This document shows, in pieces, positions 15,516 to 26,200 of a stretch of DNA of 64,000 nucleotides (its first letter is position 1; every line of letters starts with the position of its first letter). A program made the position numbers and the translations under genes. Origin of the DNA: Bacteroides luti (lineage in GTDB: Bacteria; Bacteroidota; Bacteroidia; Bacteroidales; Bacteroidaceae). The stretch lies in the NCBI RefSeq assembly GCF_900128905.1, contig NZ_FQTV01000012.1, forward strand, positions 1 through 64,000, written 5' to 3'. The notes beneath the pieces were generated by a model, which did no database searches, was not told the DNA's origin, and was given only the letters and a program-made list of their open reading frames with translations.

Positions 15516-17759
15516 ATGATTAATACAAATACAACCAAAATCGAACAAGAAAACCCTGTTATTGCTCATATAAAAATAAACGATAATGGTGAATTTGAAA
15601 TTCAAAAATTAGAAGAACATTTAGTAGGTACTGCAGAAATGGCTAAACAATTCTGTAAAGAAATTGATTGTTATTTATGGGGCTATCAGATTGGTATATG
15701 GCATGATATAGGGAAATATAATTCTTATTTTCAGAAATATATTAAGATTAATTCAGGCTATTTGGGCGACGAAGGCACGATGAATAAAACCGACCATTCA
15801 TCGGCTGGAGCAATCTATGCGAAAGAATGTTTTCCACGAATCTGGCAACCGTTAGCTTATATTATTTCCGGCCATCATTCTGGTTTATTAAACTGGGACA
15901 ATGAATTAGGTATTACAGGCGATTTACAATCTAGATTACAAAAAAAAATATCAGAGGATATAAGATTATTTCTTCCAGATAAATATAAGCAACCACTAGA
16001 GTTACCAATACCATTTGATGGAAAATTGAATGAGAAAAATATTCATTTATGGATTAGAATGATGTTTTCATGTTTAGTTGACTCAGACTACCTGGATACT
16101 GAGAGATTTATGAATCCAGACTCTTTTTATAAGCGAGGACATTATTCTTCTATCCCAGACTTGAAAAATAAGTTTGATGCCTATATGGAAAGTCTAAATG
16201 AAAGTGCCTCAAATACGTTTGTTAATACTTTAAGATCCGAAATATATTCTGCGTGTATAAATTCAGGTGAAAGTGAAAATGGATTCTTTACACTCAATGT
16301 TCCTACAGGTGGTGGTAAAACATTATCTTCAATGGGATTTTCTCTTACTCATGCAGTCAAAAATAGTAAAAAACGAATTATTGTAGTTATTCCATATACA
16401 AGTATAATTGTTCAAACAGCTCAGACTTTTCGAGATATATTTGGAGAAGAAAATGTTATTGAACATCATAGTAATTTGGATAATGATAAATGTTCTGAAG
16501 AACATAAACTAGCCATTGAAAACTGGGATGCTCCAATTATTGTGACAACTAACGTGCAATTTTTTGAATCGTTATATTCAAACAGAACATCTAGTTGTAG
16601 AAAATTGCATAACATAGCAAACAGCATTATTATATTGGATGAAGCACAAATGCTTCCTCCTGAGTTTCTAAAACCCATACTTTCAGTTTTAAATGAACTC
16701 AATAAACTTTTTAATGTATCTGTCCTTTTTACGACAGCTACTCTTCCTGTTCTTACAGGAAAGATTGGAACTGGTGAATCTACTTTCAAAGGGATAGAAG
16801 CACCTGTAACTAACATAATAAAAAATACAGATGAAATTGAGACTTGTTTAAAACGGGTATCAATAGAAATGCCCGAGAAGAATGAACAGATATCATATAC
16901 TGATTTAGCTCAGGAGCTACTAAATTACAATCAAGTACTATGTATTTTAAATACACGTAATGAATGTAGTGAACTGTATAAAAGCATGCCAACTGATACG
17001 TTGCATCTGTCACGCATGATGTGCTCTGCACATATAATGAATACAATTAAAGAAATTAAAAGGAAATTGCTCAGTTCAGAGAGCGTTCGTGTTGTAAGTA
17101 CCCAACTTATAGAGGCTGGAGTAGATATGGATTTTCCTGTTGTTTACAGAGTATTTGCAGGATTAGATTCAATAGCCCAGGCTGCAGGTAGGTGTAACAG
17201 AGAAGGTAAACTAAATAAAGAGGGCAAACTCGGAAAGGTAAAAGTGTTCTATTCTGAGAAAGGAGCACCTCGGGGATTTATAAGGAAAGGTGCAGATGCA
17301 TTAACTGATCTGTTATATTCAAATCAATCAAATGATTATCTGTGCAGTAGCACGTTTAGAAATTATTTTATCAGGTTTTACAGCAAAATAAACTCTTTTG
17401 ATAAAGCTAAGATAAAAGAGAATCTTTGGGACGGGGCACGTGAAATGAAGTTCCAGTTTGCAACTGCAGCGAATAATTTCAGGTTAATTGACGATAACGG
17501 TAAAAGTATTATTGTTTGGTATAATGAAAGTACTGAGCTAATTGACTTGCTGAAAAGAAAAGGCCCGGAACCTTGGCTGATGAGAAAACTTCAGCAGTAT
17601 TCAGTAAGTGTACGTGATGCAGATTTTATTCAATTAGCAAAAGAAGGTCGCATAGAAAAGTATCATGATATATGGGTGCAGGCAGATCCTTATCTGTACA
17701 ATACAAAGGTAGGCTTGGTTCGTGATAATCATTGGTTAAATGAAATATTTATAGTATAG
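15516..17759 (+). CDS. cas3: Cas3 nuclease-helicase (type I-C)
   Basis: This 747-residue protein unwinds and degrades target DNA once Cascade has bound it. The HD nuclease domain comes first: H35 in EEHLVGTA, H63-D64 with K67 in WHDIGKY, D93-H94 and H120-H121. The SF2 helicase follows: Walker A VPTGGGKT (262-269), DEAQ (375-378), STQLIEAGVDMDFPVVYR and QAAGRCNREG (motif VI). Length is normal for a fused type I-C Cas3. It is the first gene of the cas operon and cas5c follows after 21 bp. All key motifs are intact, so the protein should be active. Confidence 0.96.
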   Translation: MINTNTTKIEQENPVIAHIKINDNGEFEIQKLEEHLVGTAEMAKQFCKEIDCYLWGYQIGIWHDIGKYNSYFQKYIKINSGYLGDEGTMNKTDHSSAGAIYAKECFPRIWQPLAYIISGHHSGLLNWDNELGITGDLQSRLQKKISEDIRLFLPDKYKQPLELPIPFDGKLNEKNIHLWIRMMFSCLVDSDYLDTERFMNPDSFYKRGHYSSIPDLKNKFDAYMESLNESASNTFVNTLRSEIYSACINSGESENGFFTLNVPTGGGKTLSSMGFSLTHAVKNSKKRIIVVIPYTSIIVQTAQTFRDIFGEENVIEHHSNLDNDKCSEEHKLAIENWDAPIIVTTNVQFFESLYSNRTSSCRKLHNIANSIIILDEAQMLPPEFLKPILSVLNELNKLFNVSVLFTTATLPVLTGKIGTGESTFKGIEAPVTNIIKNTDEIETCLKRVSIEMPEKNEQISYTDLAQELLNYNQVLCILNTRNECSELYKSMPTDTLHLSRMMCSAHIMNTIKEIKRKLLSSESVRVVSTQLIEAGVDMDFPVVYRVFAGLDSIAQAAGRCNREGKLNKEGKLGKVKVFYSEKGAPRGFIRKGADALTDLLYSNQSNDYLCSSTFRNYFIRFYSKINSFDKAKIKENLWDGAREMKFQFATAANNFRLIDDNGKSIIVWYNESTELIDLLKRKGPEPWLMRKLQQYSVSVRDADFIQLAKEGRIEKYHDIWVQADPYLYNTKVGLVRDNHWLNEIFIV

Positions 17760-17780
17760 TAACTTATTAAAATATAATAT

Positions 17781-18491
17781 ATGGAGTATTCTAATAAAGA
17801 GTTCTGTTTAGAAGTGTGGGGAGACTTTGCTTGTTTCACTCGTCCGGAAATGAAAGTTGAGCGTGTAAGTTATGATGTTATTACGCCATCATCTGCACGA
17901 TCTATTTTTGAAGCAATATTTTGGAAACCAGCAATTAAATGGCAGGTTACAAAAATAGAGGTTCTTAATCCTATTAACTGGATTTCAATACGAAGAAATG
18001 AAGTAGGAGCCCTTATGAGCGAACGTGTATCTAATCTTTTTATTGAAGACAACAGGCAACAGCGAGCAGGATTATTGCTTAAGGATGTAAGATATCGTAT
18101 TTATGCAGAACTGATATTTATCCGTCCAAGCGAAAGAATTCAAACAACCAGAATTGTTTCTGATGAGTTGGCTGATAAAGAAGAAAAAGAACTTTATAAG
18201 AAAGATGAAAATCCCGGTAAATACAATGCTATGTTTGAGCGAAGAGCCAGGAAGGGGCAATGTTTTAATCAACCTTATTTGGGCTGTAGAGAGTTCTCTG
18301 CAAACTTTAAACTTGTAGATACAGGCTTGTCTTTAAAAGAACCTATTAACGAATCAAGAGATATGGGATTTATGCTTTATGATATGGATTTTACCAATGT
18401 TAAAGATCCACAGGCTATGTTTTACAGAGCACAAATGCAGAATGGTGTTATAACTGTTCCACCAATAGATAGTGAGGAGGTACGCAAATGA
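17781..18491 (+). CDS. cas5c: Cas5c (Cas5d), crRNA-processing Cascade subunit
   Basis: This 236-residue protein is the type I-C Cas5 that, lacking a Cas6, cuts precursor crRNA in the repeat and stays bound to the 5' handle. The opening EVWGDFACFTRPEMKVERVSYDVITPSSARSIFEAIFWKP is typical, and QQRAGLLLKDVRYRIYAEL follows near residue 93. In Bacillus halodurans Cas5d the catalytic residues are Tyr46, Lys116 and His117; by eye the matching places here may read F47 and K101-D102, which needs a proper alignment. The stop overlaps the next start by 4 bp (ATGA), so it is translationally coupled to cas8c. Confidence 0.93.
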   Translation: MEYSNKEFCLEVWGDFACFTRPEMKVERVSYDVITPSSARSIFEAIFWKPAIKWQVTKIEVLNPINWISIRRNEVGALMSERVSNLFIEDNRQQRAGLLLKDVRYRIYAELIFIRPSERIQTTRIVSDELADKEEKELYKKDENPGKYNAMFERRARKGQCFNQPYLGCREFSANFKLVDTGLSLKEPINESRDMGFMLYDMDFTNVKDPQAMFYRAQMQNGVITVPPIDSEEVRK

Positions 18492-20230
18492 TTCTACAAG
18501 CTTTATATGAATATTATCAAAGAAAAGTTGCCGATGAAGAAAGCAATATAGCACCTCTAGGCTTTGAGAGAAAGGAAATACCTTTTATCATTGTTATTGA
18601 TGAAGAAGGCAATTTTATTAATTTAGAAGATACTCGTGAAGGTGAAAATAAGAGAGCTAAACGTTTTCTGGTTTTAAAAACAAAAGGTAGACCTGGATCA
18701 AACAGCTGGCAAACAGCAAATGTATTATGGGATCATTACGGCTATGTTTTAGCTCAATCAAAAGATGAAACAGATAAGGCTATTGATAGTGCAAAAAAGC
18801 AAAATGAAACTTTTATTAAAGAAGTAAAGAATATCTCGAACAAGTTTTCTGATAATAAAAGTTTTAAAGCGATATTGAAGTTTTATGAAAATCCTGACTC
18901 TTTAGAGCTCGTAAAGGCTCATGAACTTTTTGCTGATTGTATAAAAATAGCAGGATGTAATATATCTTTCAGGATTATTTCGGAAACAGAGCTTGTAGCA
19001 GAAAATGAGGATCTTAAAAAACTTGTAACAGATTCTATAAAAGAAGATGAGGAAAATGTTTCAAAAGGAGTTTGTCTTATAACAGGCGAAAATACTTTAA
19101 TAGCTAAACTACATACAGCAACCGCCATACCCGGAGGTAAAAGTGGAGCTAAGCTTGTTGGCTTTCAAAAAAAATCAGGATATGATTCCTATTACAAGGA
19201 ACAAGGAATGAATGCGCCTGTTTCACTAGAGGCCGAAGATGCTTATACAACAGCTTTAAATACGCTTTTAGGAAAAGATTCTCAAAACAAAATGAGACTT
19301 AACGATATGACGATTCTGTTTTGGGCAGAGAAGGATAATGATATGGAGCATTATTTCAATGCTTTTTTTATTTCTCCACCAAAAGACGATCCTGATAAAA
19401 ATATTCGGGAAATTAGGTCTTTTATGGAATCTATATATACAGGAAAATTAAATCTCGATGGTAGTACACGATTCTATATATTAGGACTTGCTCCTAATGC
19501 AGCACGTATTTCCATTCGTTTCTGGAAAGTAGGAAAGGTTAGTGATTTAGCTGGCAATATAGTTACCCATTTCAACGACTTAATGATAATTAGAAATAAA
19601 AATGATGAGAGAGAATTCTTCTCTTTATTTAATTTGCTTACGCAGGTGGCTGCTCAATTTAAAATGGATAATTTGCCTCCTAATCTGGTTAGTTCAGTTA
19701 TGGTAAGTATTATAAATGGAACCCCATACCCATCTACATTACAACAGCAGTGTATTTGTAGAATACGGGCTGAACAGGAAGTTGGTTATATACGAGCTGC
19801 TATATTAAAAGCTTATATTAACAGAAAAACAAGATTTAATAAGAATATAAATGAAAAAGAAATCACTATGGCACTAGACATTGAAAACAAGAATCAAGGC
19901 TATTTGTGTGGGCGTCTTTTCGCTATCCTTGAAAAAATTCAGGAAGATGCACAACCTGGTATTAACACAACCATAAAAGACCGTTTCTATGGTGCAGCAT
20001 CAAGTACACCGGTGGCTGTTTTTAGCAGACTACTTAATATGAGTAATCATCACCTGGAAAAACTAAATTCAGGTAAAAAAATCTATTACGAAAAAATAAT
20101 TCAGGGAATAATGGCGGGAATTAGTAGTGATGGTTTGCCTACTAATCTTTCTCTCGACGATCAATCTCGTTTTGCTATTGGATATTATCACCAAAGGCAA
20201 GATTTGTTTATCAGTAAAAAAGAAAATTAA
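18488..20230 (+). CDS. cas8c: Cas8c (Csd1), large Cascade subunit
   Basis: This 580-residue large subunit of type I-C Cascade recognises the protospacer-adjacent motif and helps recruit Cas3. It opens [31 protein letters not shown] and contains the Csd1-typical segments [22 protein letters not shown] and [40 protein letters not shown]. The call rests on the Csd1 pattern and on position between cas5c and cas7c. It overlaps cas5c by 4 bp. Length is normal and no frameshift is seen. Confidence 0.94.
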   Translation: MILQALYEYYQRKVADEESNIAPLGFERKEIPFIIVIDEEGNFINLEDTREGENKRAKRFLVLKTKGRPGSNSWQTANVLWDHYGYVLAQSKDETDKAIDSAKKQNETFIKEVKNISNKFSDNKSFKAILKFYENPDSLELVKAHELFADCIKIAGCNISFRIISETELVAENEDLKKLVTDSIKEDEENVSKGVCLITGENTLIAKLHTATAIPGGKSGAKLVGFQKKSGYDSYYKEQGMNAPVSLEAEDAYTTALNTLLGKDSQNKMRLNDMTILFWAEKDNDMEHYFNAFFISPPKDDPDKNIREIRSFMESIYTGKLNLDGSTRFYILGLAPNAARISIRFWKVGKVSDLAGNIVTHFNDLMIIRNKNDEREFFSLFNLLTQVAAQFKMDNLPPNLVSSVMVSIINGTPYPSTLQQQCICRIRAEQEVGYIRAAILKAYINRKTRFNKNINEKEITMALDIENKNQGYLCGRLFAILEKIQEDAQPGINTTIKDRFYGAASSTPVAVFSRLLNMSNHHLEKLNSGKKIYYEKIIQGIMAGISSDGLPTNLSLDDQSRFAIGYYHQRQDLFISKKEN

Positions 20231-20258
20231 TTTATTAAATATGGAAAGGAACAATATT

Positions 20259-21122
20259 ATGTCAGACATTATTAAAAATCGCTACGACTTTATACTACTA
20301 TTTGATGTACAGGATGGGAATCCGAATGGAGATCCCGATGCAGGTAATTTACCAAGAGTTGATGCAGAAACAGGCATGGGGCTTGTAACAGACGTTTGTT
20401 TAAAGAGAAAGGTTCGCAATTATGTTCAAATAAAAAATGAGAATAAAAAACCTTATGATATTTTTATAAAAGAAAAAGCAATATTAAATAACTTAATAAA
20501 AGAAGCTACAGAGCAGGAAATAAACAAAGGCAAGGAAAAAGGAGATAAAACCGAAAGCGCAAGAAAGTGGATGTGTGAAAACTATTATGATGTAAGAACA
20601 TTTGGTGCTGTTATGACTACCGGAGAAAATGCTGGTCAAGTACGCGGCCCAATACAATTTACTTTTGCTCGCTCAATTGATCCAATTATTGCATTGGAAC
20701 ACAGCATTACACGTATGGCTGTTGCAACCGAAAAGGAAGCCGAGGCTCAAAATGGTGATAACCGAACTATGGGACGTAAAAGTACAGTACCTTATGGCTT
20801 ATATTGTACTCATGGATTTATTTCTGCTCACTTAGCAAATCAAACAGGGTTTAATGAAAATGACTTGGATCTGTTTTGGGAAGCGTTAAAGAATATGTTT
20901 GATCAAGATCACTCTGCTGCCAGAGGAATGATGAGTACAAGAAAGCTAGTTGTGTTTAAACATAATACAGCTCTAGGAAATGCTCCAGCTCATCAGCTTT
21001 TTGATTTAGTAAAAGTGGAACGCAATGATAAAACTAAATCATCGCGTGCATTCAGCGATTATTCAGTTAAAATTGATCGTTCAAAATTACCTGAAGGGGT
21101 TGAACTAATAGAAATGGTGTAA
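20259..21122 (+). CDS. cas7c: Cas7c (Csd2), crRNA-binding backbone subunit
   Basis: This 287-residue subunit polymerises along the crRNA spacer to form the Cascade backbone. The opening [30 protein letters not shown] is nearly diagnostic of Csd2, and [30 protein letters not shown] follows near the C-terminus. I chose the ATG at 20259 because an AGGAA motif lies about 8 bp upstream and family members start here; an in-frame ATG at 20241 would add six residues. It follows cas8c by 28 bp and precedes cas4 by 13 bp. Confidence 0.95.
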   Translation: MSDIIKNRYDFILLFDVQDGNPNGDPDAGNLPRVDAETGMGLVTDVCLKRKVRNYVQIKNENKKPYDIFIKEKAILNNLIKEATEQEINKGKEKGDKTESARKWMCENYYDVRTFGAVMTTGENAGQVRGPIQFTFARSIDPIIALEHSITRMAVATEKEAEAQNGDNRTMGRKSTVPYGLYCTHGFISAHLANQTGFNENDLDLFWEALKNMFDQDHSAARGMMSTRKLVVFKHNTALGNAPAHQLFDLVKVERNDKTKSSRAFSDYSVKIDRSKLPEGVELIEMV

Positions 21123-21135
21123 TAAATATCTGTTT

Positions 21136-21804
21136 ATGATAGAATATGATGATGAAGACCTATTGATGCTTTCAGGAATACAGCACATAGCCTTTTGCGA
21201 AAGACAATGGGCCTTCATCCATTTGGAACAACAATGGGCAGAAAATAGATTAACCATAGAAGGACAATTCTTACATGAAAAAGTAGATGATCCTTTATAC
21301 ATGAACCTTAGTAGAGGTGCTGTGATTTTACGGTCGGTCTCTATTTCATCACGGATATTGGGACTTTATGGCTTTTCTGATGCGATTGAACTTTTACCAT
21401 CTAAAACACAAACTAATAGCATTACATGTAAAAAATATCCGGGATATTGGTTACCTGTTCCAATTGAATATAAACATGGAAAGCCAAAGATGGATTCTAT
21501 TGATGAAGTTCAGTTATGTGCACAAGCAATTTGTCTGGAAGAAATGTATTCAATTTCTATTGAAAAAGGATATTTATATTATGGTGAAATACGTCATAGA
21601 ACAGAGGTGCAATTCACCAAAGAATTAAGAGAGTTAACCTTCAGATTATCAGATAGAATGCACGAATTATACAAAAATAATATTACGCCACCACCTCATT
21701 ACGAAAAGAAATGTAAGGCTTGCTCATTACATGATATTTGTATGCCGGAGACTTTCTCAAAAAAAAGAAGTGTGAATTCATATTTGAAAGAAATATTAGA
21801 ATAA
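21136..21804 (+). CDS. cas4: Cas4 exonuclease for spacer acquisition
   Basis: This 222-residue RecB-like nuclease trims pre-spacers and selects those with the right adjacent motif. One iron-sulphur Cys (C21 in AFCERQW) and three near the C-terminus (C193, C196, C202 in KCKACSLHDIC) give the four-Cys cluster of Cas4. The nuclease core includes VPIEYKHGKPK and QLCAQAICLEEMY. It is adjacent to cas1 (3-bp gap), as in other type I-C loci, where Cas4 and Cas1 work as a complex. Confidence 0.95.
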   Translation: MIEYDDEDLLMLSGIQHIAFCERQWAFIHLEQQWAENRLTIEGQFLHEKVDDPLYMNLSRGAVILRSVSISSRILGLYGFSDAIELLPSKTQTNSITCKKYPGYWLPVPIEYKHGKPKMDSIDEVQLCAQAICLEEMYSISIEKGYLYYGEIRHRTEVQFTKELRELTFRLSDRMHELYKNNITPPPHYEKKCKACSLHDICMPETFSKKRSVNSYLKEILE

Positions 21805-21806
21805 TA

Positions 21807-22832
21807 ATGCGGAAACTATTAAATACCTTATATGTTACAACTCCCGATTCCTTCTTGTCAAAAGAAGGCGATAATGTAGTTGTGATGGTGAAAGGAACAG
21901 AAAAATTTCGAATTCCAATTTATAACATCGAAGGAATTGTGAGTTTTGGATATACAGGAGCAAGCCCTGCTCTTATGAAAATGTGTGCAGATAAAAATAT
22001 TGGATTATGTTTCCTTACTGAGCATGGTGAATTTTTAGGAAGAGTATCTGGGCCAATAAAAGGTAATGTACTTCTTAGAAGACAACAATATAGAATAGCA
22101 GATGAAAAAGAGGCTTCTTTGAATCTGAGTCGCATTTTTATTGCTGGTAAGATAGCAAATTGTCGAAACGTTGTACAAAGATCGATTCGTGATCATGGAG
22201 ATGAATTAAATATTCTTGATGCTGCTTCTAAAAATTTACTTTTAAAAAGTAGACAGTCATTTAATGCTATAGACTCAAATCAGTTAAGAGGCATAGAAGG
22301 AGAAGCTGCAACTTCATATTTCGGAGTATTCAATCAATTGATAAAAAACAGTGACTCTAGTTTTTATTTTGGAGGACGAACCCGTCGTCCTCCAAAAGAT
22401 AATGTAAATGCATTATTATCATTTATATATATGCTTCTTGCCCATGAAGTACAATCAGCATTAGAATCAGTAGGGTTGGATCCTTATGTAGGTTTTTTGC
22501 ATACAGATAGACCGGGAAGAGCAAGCCTGGCACTAGATATTATGGAAGAGTTCAGACCATATCTTGCAGATAGGCTTGTGCTTTCGCTAATTAACAGAAG
22601 ACAAGTTTCAGGAAAAGGATTTGTTCAACAAGGTGAAAAAGGCATTATAATGACGGATGAAACAAAAAAAGAGATACTTTTGACGTGGCAAAAACGCAAA
22701 AAGGAAAGTATACAGCATCCTTTTTTAGGTGAAACAGTAAATATTGGTTTGTTACCATATATTCAAGCAATGCTTCTTGCAAGGTATATTCGTGGAGATA
22801 TTGATAATTATCCGGTCTTTGTAATGAAATAG
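21807..22832 (+). CDS. cas1: Cas1 integrase (type I-C)
   Basis: This 341-residue integrase inserts new spacers at the leader end of the array together with Cas2. It opens MRKLLNTLYVTTPDSFLSKEGDNVVV. Conserved metal ligands are visible in GIEGEAATSYF (E164/E166), HTDRPGRASLALD (H232, D244) and the following EEFRPYLADR. I placed the start at the ATG at 21807, 3 bp after the cas4 stop, because residues encoded upstream belong to the cas4 overlap. No damage is seen. Confidence 0.96.
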   Translation: MRKLLNTLYVTTPDSFLSKEGDNVVVMVKGTEKFRIPIYNIEGIVSFGYTGASPALMKMCADKNIGLCFLTEHGEFLGRVSGPIKGNVLLRRQQYRIADEKEASLNLSRIFIAGKIANCRNVVQRSIRDHGDELNILDAASKNLLLKSRQSFNAIDSNQLRGIEGEAATSYFGVFNQLIKNSDSSFYFGGRTRRPPKDNVNALLSFIYMLLAHEVQSALESVGLDPYVGFLHTDRPGRASLALDIMEEFRPYLADRLVLSLINRRQVSGKGFVQQGEKGIIMTDETKKEILLTWQKRKKESIQHPFLGETVNIGLLPYIQAMLLARYIRGDIDNYPVFVMK

Positions 22833-22834
22833 TT

Positions 22835-23125
22835 ATGATGGTTTTAATAACATACGATGTGGGTACTGATTCTCCAGAAGGCAAGAAAAGGTTAAGAAAG
22901 GTAGCAAAACAGTGTGTTAATTATGGACAACGTGTACAAAATTCTGTTTTTGAATGTCTACTCGACCCTGCACAGTTTTCGGTTCTAAAACATAAGCTTG
23001 ATAAGATTATAGATAAAGAGAAAGATAGCATTCGTTTTTATTTTTTAGGAAATAAATGGGAAAAGCATATAGAATATATTGGAAAACTTACTTCATTTAA
23101 TATGGAAGATGAATTAATAATATGA
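22835..23125 (+). CDS. cas2: Cas2, spacer-acquisition partner of Cas1
   Basis: This 96-residue protein dimerises between Cas1 dimers and holds the pre-spacer duplex. MMVLITYDVGTDSPEGKKRLRKVAKQ has the conserved Asp (D8) after the first strand, and the ferredoxin-like fold continues to IRFYFLGNKW. It starts 2 bp after cas1 and is the last gene before the leader. A start at 22838 would remove one Met. Length is normal. Confidence 0.96.
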   Translation: MMVLITYDVGTDSPEGKKRLRKVAKQCVNYGQRVQNSVFECLLDPAQFSVLKHKLDKIIDKEKDSIRFYFLGNKWEKHIEYIGKLTSFNMEDELII

Positions 23126-23293
23126 TATGCGAACCTAGAGTGATTTCGTTTTTGTAGAATAATCGCATGTGCTGAAAATGAATGCCTTAACTTAAAATTG
23201 TTATTTTTTTAGTTGTTTAATTATAGATTATTTATGTTGTTCGCATAATTGTATGTTTAACAAGCTAGTTTTTAGCTTGTTAAATGTTGTGCA
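23126..23293 (+). promoter_or_regulatory. CRISPR leader with two inverted repeats
   Basis: The 168-bp AT-rich region between cas2 and the first repeat is the leader, where the array promoter and integration signals should lie. A perfect 12-bp inverted repeat (TTTAACAAGCTA and TAGCTTGTTAAA, 5-nt loop, 23256-23284) ends 9 bp before the first repeat. A second pair, TATGCGAAC at 23126 and GTTCGCATA at 23239, brackets most of the leader. The hairpin could be a terminator for the cas operon or an anchor for the integrase. Confidence 0.8.
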
Positions 23294-26200
23294 GTCGCAC
23301 CTTGTACGGGTGCGTGGATTGAAACTCTTATGCCAACTTTAGAAACTACATAAATCATGGTCGCACCTTGTACGGGTGCGTGGATTGAAACCAATTGACT
23401 ATAAAATATCCAGTACCAGCTATTGTGTCGCACCTTGTACGGGTGCGTGGATTGAAACCTTTTATCGGATTTGTTTATATGAGCCTATATCTGTCGCACC
23501 TTGTACGGGTGCGTGGATTGAAACATGGAGTTACAGCAAGGTAACTTCTTTCGCTCGAAGTCGCACCTTGTACGGGTGCGTGGATTGAAACAGCAAAAGT
23601 ATAACCTGGTTTAGTCGATGCTTTCGTCGCACCTTGTACGGGTGCGTGGATTGAAACTTAAGCCCAGTTACGATATTGGCGCCTACAGAAGTCGCACCTT
23701 GTACGGGTGCGTGGATTGAAACATAAAACCATTGGTAATCCCGAAAAGTCTTTCTTTGTCGCACCTTGTACGGGTGCGTGGATTGAAACTTATCAAGTAC
23801 TATTATGCAAGTTGCAACTGATGGTCGCACCTTGTACGGGTGCGTGGATTGAAACAAAGTATCGAATACGGCCTTTTCTTCATCCGTCCGTCGCACCTTG
23901 TACGGGTGCGTGGATTGAAACCCAAAATCAACGCCAAGAAGTGCTTATACACAGCGTCGCACCTTGTACGGGTGCGTGGATTGAAACACCTTAGCTTCGA
24001 ATTTGGTAAACTCTTCTATTCGTCGCACCTTGTACGGGTGCGTGGATTGAAACTTAATACTTTTGCGTTATCTTCACCAAAAGCAATGTCGCACCTTGTA
24101 CGGGTGCGTGGATTGAAACTTATCGATACGGTTCAGCGTCTCACGGAACTCCTCGTCGCACCTTGTACGGGTGCGTGGATTGAAACCTGATTCTAAACCT
24201 ATCTTGTAAAGATCACAAAAGCGTCGCACCTTGTACGGGTGCGTGGATTGAAACTTTTTGCCGTTCCAAATGGCGGCAGCCGTAACAGTCGCACCTTGTA
24301 CGGGTGCGTGGATTGAAACAAAAGCTGAAAAGGAAATGAGACACAGAACGATTGTCGCACCTTGTACGGGTGCGTGGATTGAAACATGATTAATTTAGCA
24401 TAAACGCATTCAATATTATGTCGCACCTTGTACGGGTGCGTGGATTGAAACTCAATAAACCAAACTTCATCAACCCTAACTCCTGGTCGCACCTTGTACG
24501 GGTGCGTGGATTGAAACTCTAAGGCCTGAATTATCTATCCCGGTAGCGAAAGTCGCACCTTGTACGGGTGCGTGGATTGAAACTGTATTGGCAATTGAGT
24601 GAAGTAAAAACGGAAAGTCGCACCTTGTACGGGTGCGTGGATTGAAACATTTACTACCTTTTTAGCTCAATGTATTGCGTGTGTCGCACCTTGTACGGGT
24701 GCGTGGATTGAAACAAATAAGCAAGCTACGCCCATACAGATAGCAGCAGTCGCACCTTGTACGGGTGCGTGGATTGAAACTATTTTCTCCTGGCAAACTG
24801 CTATGATAGTTGGTATGTCGCACCTTGTACGGGTGCGTGGATTGAAACTAGCTGAAATGGATAAAGAAAAAAAAGAAAACGCTAAGTCGCACCTTGTACG
24901 GGTGCGTGGATTGAAACATAAATAGTTTTAAGTCCAGCGTTTACACTATCGTCGCACCTTGTACGGGTGCGTGGATTGAAACTTGGATGAAACGCTATTG
25001 AGGTGCACCTCAATAGTCGCACCTTGTACGGGTGCGTGGATTGAAACCCGGATTTAGAACTAATGGGAAGGATGCCTATATAGGTCGCACCTTGTACGGG
25101 TGCGTGGATTGAAACACGTATATATCGTAATACTGAGGAAGAGCGTTTCCGTCGCACCTTGTACGGGTGCGTGGATTGAAACTGTGTTTCGTCATCCGTA
25201 GTATTAGATGCGTTATGTCGCACCTTGTACGGGTGCGTGGATTGAAACAATACATGGCCGTGGGGCAGAGTATGGAAAGCTTAAGTCGCACCTTGTACGG
25301 GTGCGTGGATTGAAACACTCCGTAATAGTAGAAGATGGCATAAGTTACAGTCGCACCTTGTACGGGTGCGTGGATTGAAACACCAACGATTTAACTTATA
25401 CATTTTCAACAAAAGTCGCACCTTGTACGGGTGCGTGGATTGAAACTGCACTCGTATAATCACCCGTAAAGCCGGTATTGTCGCACCTTGTACGGGTGCG
25501 TGGATTGAAACATGTTCACAGGATGGCATCCACACTGCAGATGCGTCGCACCTTGTACGGGTGCGTGGATTGAAACAAGACCGATCTTATACAGATCGCA
25601 GAAGTCCATGCGTCGCACCTTGTACGGGTGCGTGGATTGAAACTCCATTAAGGTGCGCGTAATAAAATGTATAAGTAGTCGCACCTTGTACGGGTGCGTG
25701 GATTGAAACATCCAGAGCTGGAATGAATCCTCACGTTCGCCAAAGTCGCACCTTGTACGGGTGCGTGGATTGAAACCTCACCTGGCAACCGCAGATTAAG
25801 CCGGTTACTTAGTCGCACCTTGTACGGGTGCGTGGATTGAAACGCAGAGTGATGTTCGACTTTATGAACAAGCTCATTGTCGCACCTTATACGGGTGCGT
25901 GGATTGAAACAAAACAGCACGTGAGTTATTCACAGGGTCATAGTGTCGCACCTTATACGGGTGCGTGGATTGAAACTTTACTCTTACTTATGACAGTGAG
26001 CATATACCTAGTCGCATTCTTTATGGGTGTGTGAATTGAAACTCTGATCGCCAGTGGTTACTTGCTTTTAGCGATTGTCGCACCCCTCGTGAGTGCGTGA
26101 ATTGAAACCTTGGTCGGAATGGGGAGGCGATAGCCCTCTTTAGTCGCACCCTTTACGGGTGTGTGGATTGAAACGCGTTTGCATTTGAGGCAACGTTGTT

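Noticed and set aside
23376-26034. Long open frames on both strands within the CRISPR array
   Set aside because: They are translations of the repeat (VAPCTGAWIET on plus, FQSTHPYKVR on minus) interrupted by spacers, because repeat plus spacer often adds up to a multiple of three. No start signals or coding bias.
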